From Promethearchaeota archaeon (GTDB lineage: Archaea; Asgardarchaeota; Lokiarchaeia; Sigynarchaeales; SOKP01): a stretch of 32,110 nt of DNA. Location of the stretch: NCBI GenBank assembly GCA_014730295.1, contig WJIN01000075.1, positions 1 through 32,110 on the forward strand. Direction: 5' to 3'. The translations under genes and the position numbers were made by a program. The notes under the pieces are model-generated. The model saw only the letters and a list, made by a program, of their open reading frames with translations, did not search any database and had not been told where the DNA came from. This document shows, in pieces, positions 7,755 to 15,793 of this stretch (position 1 is the first letter of the stretch; each line of letters starts with the position of its first letter).

Positions 7755-8852
7755 TTATTGAAGTTTCCTCTTTCGATATATAATTACGATTATTGAGCTA
7801 ATTCCAAATATCGACAATAGAGTGATTATTAAGTCAAATCCTGGAATGTATCCTCCATCTGGTTCATAAGGCTTGCCATTGATTAATTGATACGTATTAA
7901 ATTCGACCATTTCGAGGTATGTATCGATTTGACTACCGAATTTGGGAACCCATTCTGAAGGTGTTTGAATAGGTAATAGTGGGGTAAGCATTGTCATATT
8001 TGCTCCACTCTCCCTCGAAAGGTCAGTAGCGTATTCTTCACTTATGACTTCTTGCGGATGCCATATTATAGTGCAAGAGTCATTAAGAATACTTCTTATG
8101 TAATCTAAATGAGTTCCTGATACTTCAACACCCGGTTTTTCTTCAATCACCGCTACGCGAGTTAAGTTCAAATCATCCTCTAAATAATAATAAAACGCAG
8201 GATGAAAAGGGACTAATTTAAGATTTTTATATTCTGGAGTGTCTTTAATTGCATTTAGCCAATCAATCGTGTAATTTAATTGGAGGTCATATACTTCCAA
8301 ATTGGCATCAATTGTATTATTTATAAGCGCATTTGAACCGATCTCTGCCTTTAATCCATCAGCTAATCTATGGATAAAATTTCTCGCAATTAGGGGGCTT
8401 GTCCACATATGCATATTGGGAGGTTGTGCAGGATGTTGCCATTTGGGATCTTTTCTCGGATTATATCCCCATACAGGATCCTCTGTAATATTAACCCATA
8501 AATTGACTATTGGTACTTCGGGAAATGAATCCTCGATATCTTCAGCGTAAGTTTCTATTGGTATATTAAGTTTTACAAATAGATCGGCTCCATCCATCTT
8601 TAAAAGCGCATCTGAAGAAGGGTCGTAAGAATGGACGTCTTGGCTTCCGCTCACTAGCACATAGATATCTGCTTCCACATTTCGCAATAATTGTCGGGTC
8701 CAATCTTCTGTAATCGACATATAGGTGACGATTTTAGGTCTATTCGATGATGTGTTGAATTCAGAATGAGCTTTAGAATCAAAAGTTGGTAATCCAGTAA
8801 GAATAAATAAGCCCAAGAGGATAATACTTGCTATCTGTATCTTCTTTTTCAT
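7755..8852 (-). CDS. Metal ABC transporter substrate-binding protein (ZnuA/TroA family), C-terminally anchored
   Basis: 365 residues from the chosen start. The frame stays open to an ATG at 8906, but that start would fall inside the TATA box and operators, and the ATG at 8852 opens directly into a signal peptide (MKKKIQIASIILLGLFIL). Canonical ligands are visible: His in SGSQDVHSYDPSS, His in NMHMWTSPLIARNF, His in VPFHPAFYYYLED, and an HPQE/ESGANM region for the fourth site. This set is typical of Zn/Mn-binding proteins. The C-terminus (GGYIPGFDLI, a hydrophobic helix, then RKRKLQ) is an archaeal-style membrane anchor or sorting signal. First gene of cluster 2, preceded by two palindromes likely to be its operator. 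Confidence 0.92.
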   Translation of the reverse strand: MKKKIQIASIILLGLFILTGLPTFDSKAHSEFNTSSNRPKIVTYMSITEDWTRQLLRNVEADIYVLVSGSQDVHSYDPSSDALLKMDGADLFVKLNIPIETYAEDIEDSFPEVPIVNLWVNITEDPVWGYNPRKDPKWQHPAQPPNMHMWTSPLIARNFIHRLADGLKAEIGSNALINNTIDANLEVYDLQLNYTIDWLNAIKDTPEYKNLKLVPFHPAFYYYLEDDLNLTRVAVIEEKPGVEVSGTHLDYIRSILNDSCTIIWHPQEVISEEYATDLSRESGANMTMLTPLLPIQTPSEWVPKFGSQIDTYLEMVEFNTYQLINGKPYEPDGGYIPGFDLIITLLSIFGISSIIVIIYRKRKLQ

Positions 8853-8862
8853 TTTTAAGTTT

Positions 8863-8914
8863 TTACGAAAGTTCGTAATCATTTTACGATCGATCGTAAT
8901 ATACAATATTTAAA
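8863..8914 (-). promoter_or_regulatory. Promoter with twin TTACGA-N4-TCGTAA palindromes
   Basis: The perfect 16-bp palindrome TTACGATCGATCGTAA lies at 8884-8899 and the near-perfect TTACGAAAGTTCGTAA at 8863-8878. Their starts are 21 bp apart, two helical turns. On the minus strand a TATA-like CTTTAAATATT (about 8905-8915) would place transcription initiation near 8880-8888, so the palindromes cover the start site and early leader. This is the layout of a repressor bound as two dimers on one DNA face. The obvious candidate is the DtxR-like regulator encoded by the last gene of this operon. Confidence 0.75.
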
Positions 8915-9061
8915 GGTTTTCATACTAAATTATAAACATAATTAATTCTATAAGCTGAATTATCAAAAAAATCAGGTCCTGAGCTTGATTGAGGCTACTG
9001 ATTTATTGCTCATTTAGGAATAATGGCATTAGAAAGACAATGAAAAAGACAGGGAAGTTCT

Positions 9062-9091
9062 AGAAAAAAAGGAAAGGATTAGAAAAAATCC
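9062..9091 (-). terminator. Hairpin plus T-tract terminator of the Fe-S protein gene
   Basis: On the minus strand, 12 nt after the stop at 9104, GGATT and AATCC (9087-9091 and 9076-9080) form a 5-bp stem with a 6-nt T-rich loop. It is followed by TTTCCTTTTTTTCT down to 9062. T-tracts alone can terminate archaeal transcription, so this is a good terminator candidate. Confidence 0.6.
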
Positions 9092-9103
9092 GTACATATT
9101 AAT

Positions 9104-10267
9104 TTATTCATGCCGCTCTAATTTTTTATAATATTTTCTCAAGTTCTTTACGGGAATGATATTTCTTACCTTTTCCAGATTAATAGCGTCTTGGGGACAG
9201 TTAGAAGCACATACTCCACAGCCAATGCATAAGTTGTAATTGATGTCAATTTTTGGGGAGTTTTCGCCATTTGAAGTATTTTTCAGGCTGATCGCCTCCA
9301 TGGGACAGATTTCTACACATGCTTTACATAATGTGCATTCTTCAAAATCAATATGAGGATCAAAATTGGATTTAGTAATAGAAGAATAATTACCCAATTC
9401 CTTCACACTTTTTAGAAAACCGCAGCAACAAGGACAGCAGTTACAGATAAAAAGGGAGGCTTCTTGAACATTAAATGTCTCATGGACCAATCCTTCTTTT
9501 TCTGCTTTTTTCATAACCTCAATTAATTCCTCCAGAGTAACCTCTTTTCCAACGCCAGAATCTATACTATTTTTTGCTAAAGCTCCCGCGGTGATACAAA
9601 AATTTTCATCTGTCCTTTTACATGGGTTGCCCGCTAACGCCGCGGCAGTCCTACAACTGCATGGAACCACCGCAAATACATCCTTTTCAGCGAGATATTC
9701 TTCCATTAACTCATAAGTAAGGATTTGGTGTTGTAAATCCATTGATTTGTTGATCTTGTACGTTTTTTTTGTGGGCTCAATTGTCGGGATTACACGATAG
9801 ACCGTTGGATCCATTTTTCCCAGTCCCAAGGGATACCCTTCATAAAAAAGTGCGTCATGCGCCTCTGCAGCTTTCTTCATACGCTCGGGATCATCCCTAT
9901 TGGTTGTAAAATAGAATTCAAATCCACCGGGAATATAGGGAAAGATAAGGTAAAATGGACCTTTTTTGATTAATTTGCCTTTGTAGATCATATCCACTAA
10001 AATTTCTTGCAGCTCTTTTTTGGGGATTCTGGTCTTTCTTCGAATACTCCACCCCAATCTCGGGCCTAAAGGTTTCTTAAAGCCATATACAATTACATAG
10101 GCCTCTGTTTCTGTATACATGTTCGTTAAAAGCTTTTTCGTCGTATCGTTTTTGGGCAGTTTTAAGCTCTTTTCAGGACTTAAAAATTTGCGTAGATCCT
10201 CATAGAGTTGGTCTCTATCTATTTCTTCTATATTTGGGATAACATAAGTTTGAGTCAATTTAATCAC
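9104..10267 (-). CDS. Multi-cluster iron-sulfur protein with C-terminal 2[4Fe-4S] ferredoxin domain
   Basis: 387 residues, no signal or membrane helix. The N-terminal half (about 1-115) has basic, helix-rich sequence that may be a winged-helix-like domain. A middle cysteine region contains C203, C205, C216 and C224 (VVPCSCRTAAALAGNPC), then a dense group at 275-282 (CNCCPCCC). The end holds two classical ferredoxin motifs: CTLCKACVEICP (311-322) and CIGCGVCASNCP (347-358). Up to four clusters could be bound. The protein looks like a cytoplasmic electron carrier or redox enzyme subunit of the type annotated 4Fe-4S binding protein in archaea. The substrate and partner are unknown. It is monocistronic, with a terminator hairpin just downstream. 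Confidence 0.8.
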   Translation of the reverse strand: MIKLTQTYVIPNIEEIDRDQLYEDLRKFLSPEKSLKLPKNDTTKKLLTNMYTETEAYVIVYGFKKPLGPRLGWSIRRKTRIPKKELQEILVDMIYKGKLIKKGPFYLIFPYIPGGFEFYFTTNRDDPERMKKAAEAHDALFYEGYPLGLGKMDPTVYRVIPTIEPTKKTYKINKSMDLQHQILTYELMEEYLAEKDVFAVVPCSCRTAAALAGNPCKRTDENFCITAGALAKNSIDSGVGKEVTLEELIEVMKKAEKEGLVHETFNVQEASLFICNCCPCCCGFLKSVKELGNYSSITKSNFDPHIDFEECTLCKACVEICPMEAISLKNTSNGENSPKIDINYNLCIGCGVCASNCPQDAINLEKVRNIIPVKNLRKYYKKLERHE

Positions 10268-10796
10268 TTTTAGAAATTTACTGATAAATATTCGATTTAG
10301 ATATTAATAAATGCTGTGATATAGAAAGAAACAATCTTTAAATCGTAGAAAATAATCCAGAATTATAATGTCATTAAAAAATTAAACAAAAGTTTATGTA
10401 TAATTCTATTGGAATATGCTTAAAAAGTAATCAATTTCCTAAATAACTTTAGCCTCTTGAGTGAGCAGTTCAACTTTTAGCTTAGAATTTTTTAAACTAA
10501 AATAACTAAGAACAATATATATTAATTCAACCGTGAACATTTTGAATTTTGATATATTTTGAGATATTTTGATTTTAGTAGCAATTATAAACTGAATTTA
10601 TATTTATGAATTGCTAGAAATTCTCCCTAAATCATTTGCTAAAGCTAAAATCATGTTCCCTCCTACACATTTAGTTAGAAAAGATCCACGAAAAGAAAAG
10701 TTTATCATAAATCATTCATTACTTAAAACAGTTCTTTAAGAAGAACGTTTGTAGTATAATAAAAAATTTACATCATATAAAATATAGGTTTTTAAT
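10268..10796. other. Long intergenic region with one short SD-preceded ORF
   Basis: This 529-nt AT-rich stretch holds the promoter of the leftward Fe-S gene and that of the rightward cold-shock gene. On the minus strand a 16-codon ORF (10604-10654, beginning MILALANDLGRI) has a strong ribosome binding site (TAGGAGGGAAC). Its frame is open up to another ATG at 10708, which would give 34 codons. This could be a small protein or the remains of a gene start; I see no other support. No RNA gene was recognised. Confidence 0.35.
10731..10786 (+). promoter_or_regulatory. Promoter region of the cold-shock gene with inverted repeat
   Basis: GTTCTT-TAAG-AAGAAC (10731-10746) is a 6-bp inverted repeat. 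It is followed by TATA-like AT-rich boxes near 10753-10764 (TAGTATAATAAA) and 10774-10786. The start codon at 10797 leaves a very short leader, or almost none, depending on which box is used. The inverted repeat lies where an upstream regulator would bind. Confidence 0.4.
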
Positions 10797-11042
10797 TTGA
10801 CAAAAGGAACAGTAAAATGGTTCGACAGCCGAAAAGGCTATGGATTTATTAATTCCGAAGATGATGAGGATGTTTTTGTTCATTATTCTGCTATTGAGGG
10901 AGCTGATACCGAATATAAATCGTTAAACGAAGACGATAAGGTTGAGTTTAATAAAGTAGAAGGGAAAAAAGGACCTCAAGCAGAGAACGTTACCGTAACA
11001 GAAAGAGCACCTCGGAAAGAAAGAAGAGGATTTCGCTTTTAA
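10797..11042 (+). CDS. Cold-shock domain protein (CspA family)
   Basis: 81 residues, a single cold-shock domain that binds single-stranded RNA or DNA. The N-terminus [17 protein letters not shown] contains RNP1 (KGYGFI, 13-18), and RNP2 is VFVHY (about 26-30); both are intact. The tail [12 protein letters not shown] is basic and aromatic, which may add nucleic-acid affinity. Translation starts at TTG (10797); no ATG or GTG is available nearby, and the family's N-terminus begins exactly here. CspA proteins are common in bacteria and patchy in archaea, so acquisition from bacteria is plausible. It stands alone between two long intergenic regions. Confidence 0.95.
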   Translation: MTKGTVKWFDSRKGYGFINSEDDEDVFVHYSAIEGADTEYKSLNEDDKVEFNKVEGKKGPQAENVTVTERAPRKERRGFRF

Positions 11043-11492
11043 GCAGGTTTTGTTCTAAGAGATAATAGTCTGTTTTATTTGGCATTATATCATCGGAATC
11101 AAGATACACATGCAAAAAAGTTTGCAAGGTACCAAATTAATATACATAAACAATAATAGTAGCATTACATATAACTTGAGAATTTCTTGGTTATTTTAAT
11201 TTCCAGTTATTACCGAGTTTGCTTTTTTTTTATTTATTTTAATTCTGTTAATTTTTACCGATTATAATAGCTTCCCATATTTTTTGAAGCAATTTTTGAT
11301 TTTTTACCACTCCAGTTATTCATTTCGATTATTTTTAAATTCAGCTTCATCTTTTTGTTTCCTAGTTTTTAAAACCGTTTTCAGCATTTTTTTTCGAGGG
11401 ATTTTCAACTCGAATCCTCTGCAATAAATTGAAGCATTAATAAATCAATATGTAAATATTAAAATAGACTAAAAAAAATTAACATCACAATA
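11043..11492. other. T-rich intergenic region, nothing firm recognised
   Basis: This is a 450-nt stretch. Multiple T-tracts, for example 11222-11240, could end transcription of the cold-shock gene. On the minus strand a 23-codon ORF near 11370 (starting MLKTVLKTRKQK) followed by a frame-shifted open stretch could be a decayed gene, but there is no supporting evidence. A TATA-like sequence before the toxin gene lies within the AT-rich 11440-11480. Confidence 0.4.
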
Positions 11493-11930
11493 ATGGATGA
11501 AGAGCGATTATTGCGATATAAGGAAAAATTAAAATACCTGGAAAAAACAATTGGTAATTTAAAGAATTGGATCTATGATATTGAAAAGAAAACATTTAAT
11601 ACTGAATCAGCCCTACAAAAAAGATACAGTATTTACCATGCTTTTCAAATTATAGTTGAAATTATATCGGATATAGCCGCAATGATAATTAAAGATGAGA
11701 AAATCTTACCTAAAGATGATTATACAAATATAGATTCTCTCATTGAGAAAAATATTATTAATACTGAACTTGGTACTAATTTAAAAGAGGCAAACGGTCT
11801 AAGAAATAGAATAGTTCATGATTATAATGGTCTTGATGATTTAATTGCATATGAAAGGATTTTAGTCTTGATAAATAATTTTAAATATTATATTGAGGAG
11901 GTAAATGGATGGTTAGTGAAGAACTCCTGA
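11493..11930 (+). CDS. HepT-like HEPN-domain RNase toxin
   Basis: 145 residues, mostly helical. The diagnostic HEPN motif RX4HXY is complete as R104-NRIV-H109-D-Y111 (LRNRIVHDYNGLD). In characterised HepT toxins this motif is the RNA-cleaving site, and its tyrosine is the target of adenylylation by the MntA antitoxin. The N-terminal coiled region and the IYHAFQIIVEIISDIAAMII helix match DUF86/HepT proteins. The last 22 nt overlap the nucleotidyltransferase gene, the usual coupling of a toxin-antitoxin pair. A defence or stress role is inferred. Confidence 0.9.
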   Translation: MDEERLLRYKEKLKYLEKTIGNLKNWIYDIEKKTFNTESALQKRYSIYHAFQIIVEIISDIAAMIIKDEKILPKDDYTNIDSLIEKNIINTELGTNLKEANGLRNRIVHDYNGLDDLIAYERILVLINNFKYYIEEVNGWLVKNS

Positions 11931-12304
11931 TCCAAATACAGCAAGATTTTTTGACTATTATTAAGAATAAAGACATTTTAGGAATTCTGTTATTTGGTTC
12001 GTATGCAAAGGAGACTCAAACAAATAGAAGCGACATTGATATTTGTGTGGTGGCACCAAATGAAGATCCTGTAAGACTTATCTCATTAATATTGCAAAAT
12101 ATTAATGTTAACTCTAAAAACTATGATATTAGAATATTCCAAGAGTTACCTCTCTATCTAAAAATTCGTATTATTCAAAATGGAATTGTTATATACAGCC
12201 CTGATAAATATGACCTTTATGAATTCTTTTATTTTTATAGAAAATTATGGAATGATCAAAAGCATCGCCAGATACTTTCTAAAAAAGAATTGCTTTCTTT
12301 ATGA
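11909..12304 (+). CDS. MntA-like minimal nucleotidyltransferase antitoxin
   Basis: 131 residues with the minimal nucleotidyltransferase motif GSX10DXD: G30-S31 (FGSYAKETQTNRS) then D42-I-D44. A third acidic residue is likely at D73 (NYDIRIF). In studied HepT/MntA pairs this enzyme transfers AMP to the toxin's HXY tyrosine and silences it. All catalytic residues are present, so the pair looks functional. The start is well supported by GAGGAGGT at 11895-11902, six bases before the ATG and inside the toxin gene. The toxin precedes the antitoxin here. Confidence 0.9.
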   Translation: MVSEELLIQIQQDFLTIIKNKDILGILLFGSYAKETQTNRSDIDICVVAPNEDPVRLISLILQNINVNSKNYDIRIFQELPLYLKIRIIQNGIVIYSPDKYDLYEFFYFYRKLWNDQKHRQILSKKELLSL

Positions 12305-12427
12305 AAAAGACATCACACTCTTTTAAAGAATTTCTGTATTTTCTTTATGTTATTAAACGAAAAAGTTCAAATTATTCACCTTATTCATGGATGGCGGAAA
12401 TTAGATCTACTGAAAGGTTTTTCCCCT

Positions 12428-12901
12428 TCATCTTTGAGCTTGTTCCTCCTTCATGAGCTCAGCAAACGAAGCGTCTTCCTTTATAATATTCAAAACAATA
12501 TGGGTATTCGTCCGAATCACATATTCTAGCGAATTTATTTCCTTAACTAATTGGCTCAAATCATCCCGTTTCCTAAACCTGGCAAAGATAAGGGCATCAT
12601 ATTCTCCTGTTATATCATAAACCCCAAAGACATGGGGATTTTTGGCAATATCTCTCTCTACCTCGAGCATCTTACCTTTAGAAATTGTTAGTTCGATTAC
12701 AGCTATAATTTCATAACCCAGTTTTTCATAATTGATCCTAATTCCATAATCCTCAATTATCCCCTTATTTTCAAGTTCTTCTACGTATTTTTTGATGGTA
12801 ACAGGTGATTTTTCTAATTCTTCGGCTAATTTATTATATGTTTTACGCCCATCTTTGCTCAATTTCGTGAGAATATCCAAATCGTCTTTAGAAAGATCCA
12901 T
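12428..12901 (-). CDS. Lrp/AsnC family transcription regulator
   Basis: 157 residues. An N-terminal winged helix-turn-helix (about 1-55; DILTKLSKDGRKTYNKLAEEL, SPVTIKKYVEELENKG) is followed by a RAM effector-binding domain (about 64-145) with the motif GEYDALI at 99-105. The length fits full-size archaeal Lrp proteins, which bind amino acids and form dimers or octamers. The gene is divergent from glutamine synthetase across 241 nt, suggesting it senses an amino acid such as glutamine and controls glnA, although this is inference from position. A repeat suited to a dimeric regulator lies at the glnA promoter. Confidence 0.92.
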   Translation of the reverse strand: MDLSKDDLDILTKLSKDGRKTYNKLAEELEKSPVTIKKYVEELENKGIIEDYGIRINYEKLGYEIIAVIELTISKGKMLEVERDIAKNPHVFGVYDITGEYDALIFARFRKRDDLSQLVKEINSLEYVIRTNTHIVLNIIKEDASFAELMKEEQAQR

Positions 12902-13057
12902 TCCAATGAATTATAAATTTTTTGTAAAATTAGGTTTTAGTATAATTAATAAGTTTTGGTGCTATATATATTTTTAGGTTGCTTTTGTGTAATTGTTTCC
13001 ACTTTGATAGTTAATCCATATCACAAGTTTTTATCATCAATGGCAAATAGTGGAAAC

Positions 13058-13114
13058 TTTTTAAATAATCTAACATTAGCTAATATAACTTAGTTGATCA
13101 TAATATAACTAAGT
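13058..13114 (+). promoter_or_regulatory. glnA promoter with operator-like repeats
   Basis: A TATA-like TTTTTAAATA (13058-13067) is preceded by GGAAAC, a plausible BRE. About 25 nt downstream lies ACTTAGTT-N11-AACTAAGT (13088-13095 and 13107-13114), a perfect 8-bp inverted repeat. The same stretch also contains TAATATAACT twice (13081 and 13101), 20 bp apart. The expected transcription start falls within the repeats, so a bound regulator would block initiation. The divergent Lrp-type protein is the natural candidate. Confidence 0.6.
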
Positions 13115-13142
13115 AAAAAAATATATAATTATATCAAAAAAA

Positions 13143-14498
13143 ATGATTGAAAAAGACGACCCACAGCGAAAGGAAATTTGTGAGAAGGTTATAGAAACCG
13201 TAAAAGAGTTGGATATCAAGTTTATATATCTTCAATTCACAGACATCCATGGTCTCATAAAATCTTTCGAAATCAATTCAAAACGTATCGAAGATTTTAT
13301 GGAAGTGGGAGAGAATTTTGACGGCTCCAGTATTACGGGCTACGGGGCGATAGAGGAAAGCGATAAAGTTGCGATTCCTGACCCAAGCACCTTTTATATC
13401 CTTCCGTGGAGAAAAGAGAACAAGGTCGCGAGAGTTATTTGCGATATTTACAAGCCCGATGGAGATAGATATGAAGGAGATCCGAGATACATCCTTCAAA
13501 AAACCGTGAATAAAGCAAAAGATTTGGGATATACCTACTACTGTGCCCCTGAAATGGAATTTTTCATATTGAGCAAAGAAGCCCAAAAAGAAAAGTTCAA
13601 ACCAAGCGATCTGAGGGGATATTTTGATTACGACCCGTACGACATAAACGAGATGATGAGATATCGTATAGCTCAGTATTGCGATCGGATGGGTATAGAA
13701 ATCGAAGCACTCCATCACGAAGTCGCATATGGACAGCACGAGGTTGATTTTCGTTATGATGAGGCGGTCAATTCGGCAGATAATACAATTACGATCAAAA
13801 CCATCATAAAAACCGTGGCAGCCCAGAATGATATGACCGCTACCTTTATGCCCAAACCTTTTCAAGGGATAAATGGTTCGGGTATGCACGTCCACCAGAG
13901 TTTATGGAAAGATGGTAAAAATGTATTTTATGATGAGAATGATGATGCATTTATCTCAATGCAGATGAAAAAGTGGATTTCAGGGCAATTAAAATATGCG
14001 AAAGCGATGTGTCCCGTATTATCGAGCTGGCCAAATTCGTATAAACGATTAGTGCCAGGTTATGAAGCTCCAGTATATGTCGCATGGGGTTTCCGAAATC
14101 GTTCTCCCTTGATAAGAGTACCCGATTTCCATGAAAAACCAAATTCAGCTCGATGCGAAATCAGGTGTCCCGATCCATCCGGAAATCCATATCTTCAATT
14201 TGCTGTGCTATTGGGGACTGGATTAGAAGGGATTACCTCGGATGATATTGAAATCCCTGAACCCACAGATAAAAACGTGTATCATTTCTCTACCAAGGAC
14301 CTCGAAAAAGCAGGCATTATTTCCCTTCCAGGGAGTCTCCGAGCTGCCCTAAACGAATTTAAAGAATCAGAAATGATGAAAGAGATTTTCGGAGAACAGA
14401 TGTTTAAAAACTATTATTACGCAAAACTGGAAGAATATGACGCCTATAGAACTGTTGTCTCTGAGTGGGAACGCGATAGATATATCCAAAGATTATAA
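13143..14498 (+). CDS. glnA: Glutamine synthetase type I
   Basis: 451 residues, the usual GSI length. It condenses glutamate and ammonia to glutamine with ATP in a dodecameric cytoplasmic enzyme. Signature segments in order are NFDGSSITGYGAIEESD, EMEFFIL (metal-binding Glu), QHEVDFRYDEAVNSADN, GSGMHVHQSLW (ATP and metal site), NSYKRLVPGYEAPVYVAWG (substrate loop) and ARCEIRCPDPSGNPYL. I do not see the tyrosine loop used for adenylylation in GSI-beta enzymes, so control is probably transcriptional or allosteric. Product glutamine feeds the glutamate synthase genes at 22.7-26.9 kb. A long T-tract after the stop ends the transcript. Confidence 0.98.
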   Translation: MIEKDDPQRKEICEKVIETVKELDIKFIYLQFTDIHGLIKSFEINSKRIEDFMEVGENFDGSSITGYGAIEESDKVAIPDPSTFYILPWRKENKVARVICDIYKPDGDRYEGDPRYILQKTVNKAKDLGYTYYCAPEMEFFILSKEAQKEKFKPSDLRGYFDYDPYDINEMMRYRIAQYCDRMGIEIEALHHEVAYGQHEVDFRYDEAVNSADNTITIKTIIKTVAAQNDMTATFMPKPFQGINGSGMHVHQSLWKDGKNVFYDENDDAFISMQMKKWISGQLKYAKAMCPVLSSWPNSYKRLVPGYEAPVYVAWGFRNRSPLIRVPDFHEKPNSARCEIRCPDPSGNPYLQFAVLLGTGLEGITSDDIEIPEPTDKNVYHFSTKDLEKAGIISLPGSLRAALNEFKESEMMKEIFGEQMFKNYYYAKLEEYDAYRTVVSEWERDRYIQRL

Positions 14499-14506
14499 TT
14501 TCAATT

Positions 14507-14528
14507 TTTATTTTTTTTTATTTTTTTG
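14507..14528 (+). terminator. Poly-T terminator after glnA
   Basis: Starting nine bases after the glnA stop is a 22-nt run that is almost entirely T, with two interrupting A bases. Oligo-T tracts of this kind are the normal intrinsic terminators of archaeal RNA polymerase. No hairpin is needed and none is seen. Confidence 0.65.
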
Positions 14529-14616
14529 GTTACTCAATTATAAGAACGCTGAGTATAAGAAAGCGGTACAAATCAATTAGTGTGGATTTTTTATAGTGCT
14601 TGTTAAAATTGTTAAT

Positions 14617-15207
14617 ATGAAAAAAAGGTATATTGCATTTATACTCTTCCCGTTATTTGGGGTACTTGTTCTTGAAGGAATTCAAAATGCAAACGCAACC
14701 TTTTCATATGAGATACACGTAAACAAGGATAGTTTTTATGAGGATGAGACTATAATCATAAATGCCTCTTGGTATATTCCGGAAACGGCGATTGATAACC
14801 AAGTTAGTCTTCATATCTTTAATAGCACCACATTTGAAAAAGTTAATCTGGTCTGGATGAGTGAACTATTTACACAAAAGGGTTATATTTCAGTTTTAAT
14901 CCCCATATCCATTTCCTCACTAAATCTGAATTTGAGCGCTGCTGCGACCGATTTTTACATTACATCATATATATTTTATCTTGACGGTCCATCTGGTATT
15001 GATAACTATTTTCCCAGCACACCAGGTATTTGCATCCAGATAAATAAGATAATGTCCTCCAAATATGATAAGCCAAACCCAGCCGGGTATCTCAACATAA
15101 TTATTCCCTCAGCAATAGGATCGGCGGCAATAATCATTGGATTAACATTATTTTTTATGAAACGGGATAAGTGTAAAAAGTTGGAGGACCTATTCATTGA
15201 ATTCTGA
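14617..15207 (+). CDS. Secreted or surface protein, C-terminally membrane-anchored, unknown function
   Basis: 196 residues from an ATG that opens a clear signal peptide (MKKRYIAFILFPLFGVLVL); a GTG at 14596 would add seven residues. The mature part begins FSYEIHVNKDSFYEDETIIINASWYI, a pattern of short beta strands like an Ig or cadherin-like extracellular domain. Asn-x-Ser/Thr sites (NAS, NST, NLS) could be glycosylated. A C-terminal hydrophobic helix (about 166-188) with a basic end anchors it in the membrane. No family recognised. It stands alone between glnA and the AhpD-like gene. Confidence 0.65.
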   Translation: MKKRYIAFILFPLFGVLVLEGIQNANATFSYEIHVNKDSFYEDETIIINASWYIPETAIDNQVSLHIFNSTTFEKVNLVWMSELFTQKGYISVLIPISISSLNLNLSAAATDFYITSYIFYLDGPSGIDNYFPSTPGICIQINKIMSSKYDKPNPAGYLNIIIPSAIGSAAIIIGLTLFFMKRDKCKKLEDLFIEF

Positions 15208-15401
15208 TATCATTATAAAATAATCCGAGAGTCTTTATTTCATCTAAAAAACCATCTCATATTGCCTAAAGCAAATATAAAGTTGTTGATGAATTCATTC
15301 GAATTTTTAGATAACTTTAATTTTTCTACCATCTGATCTATTGTAAAATTCTATTAGACTTATTAATTCATAAAATCCTTAATTAAAGGTGAAAAAGTGG
15401 A

Positions 15402-15758
15402 ATGGAAAAAGAAGATAAAGAAAAAATCCAAAAAATAATCTCAGATCGAAAGAAAGCTCACCAGACTCTTATAGAATCAAAATCAAAAGTGTATGATGCT
15501 TTTTTACAAATGGAAAAAGAAGCATTTTCAAATAGAAATCTTAAAAAGATGTATAAGGAACTGATAGCACTTGGAATATCCATAGCAATTAATTGTGAAT
15601 CATGTATGGAATGGCATTTACATGAGGCGCTAAAAGCGGGTGCTTCAAAAAGTCAGATAATGGAAACAATTGAAGTTGCGATCGAGATGGGCGGTGGACC
15701 CGCGACGGTGAGTTGTAGATTTGCTCTCAAGGTACTTGAATATTATCACGAGTACTAA
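15402..15758 (+). CDS. Carboxymuconolactone decarboxylase/AhpD-like protein
   Basis: 118 residues, helical. The redox motif is complete: C65-E-S-C68-M-E-W-H72, followed by EALKAGASKSQIMETIEVAIEMGGGPA, which is standard for the CMD/AhpD fold. In AhpD the Cys pair and His reduce peroxiredoxin partners. Small single-domain members are usually annotated only as CMD family, and no peroxiredoxin gene is nearby, so an alkylhydroperoxidase-type thiol-disulfide role is likely but unproven. GGTGA at 15388-15392 is a suitable ribosome binding site for the ATG at 15402. It ends 36 nt before the convergent exporter gene. Confidence 0.9.
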   Translation: MEKEDKEKIQKIISDRKKAHQTLIESKSKVYDAFLQMEKEAFSNRNLKKMYKELIALGISIAINCESCMEWHLHEALKAGASKSQIMETIEVAIEMGGGPATVSCRFALKVLEYYHEY

Positions 15759-15793
15759 TAAATTGGAAGAGTAATATTGAATATCAGTTCCCA

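Noticed and set aside
8972..8982. Short palindrome TCAGG-T-CCTGA between the cluster 2 promoter and the Fe-S gene
   Set aside because: Only 5-bp arms and upstream of the TATA box. Nothing links it to a function.
10604..10708. Short minus-strand ORF (16 or 34 codons, MILALANDLGRI) with a strong ribosome binding site
   Set aside because: Very short, no domain and no promoter at the right distance. It is mentioned in the intergenic entry only.
11310..11375. Minus-strand 23-codon ORF (MLKTVLKTRKQK) followed by an open stretch in another frame
   Set aside because: Low-complexity lysine-rich coding in AT-rich DNA. It could be a decayed gene but nothing supports it.
13278..13895. 205-codon minus-strand ORF inside glnA
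   Set aside because: Antisense shadow of glutamine synthetase, with the strong codon bias of glnA explaining the missing stops.
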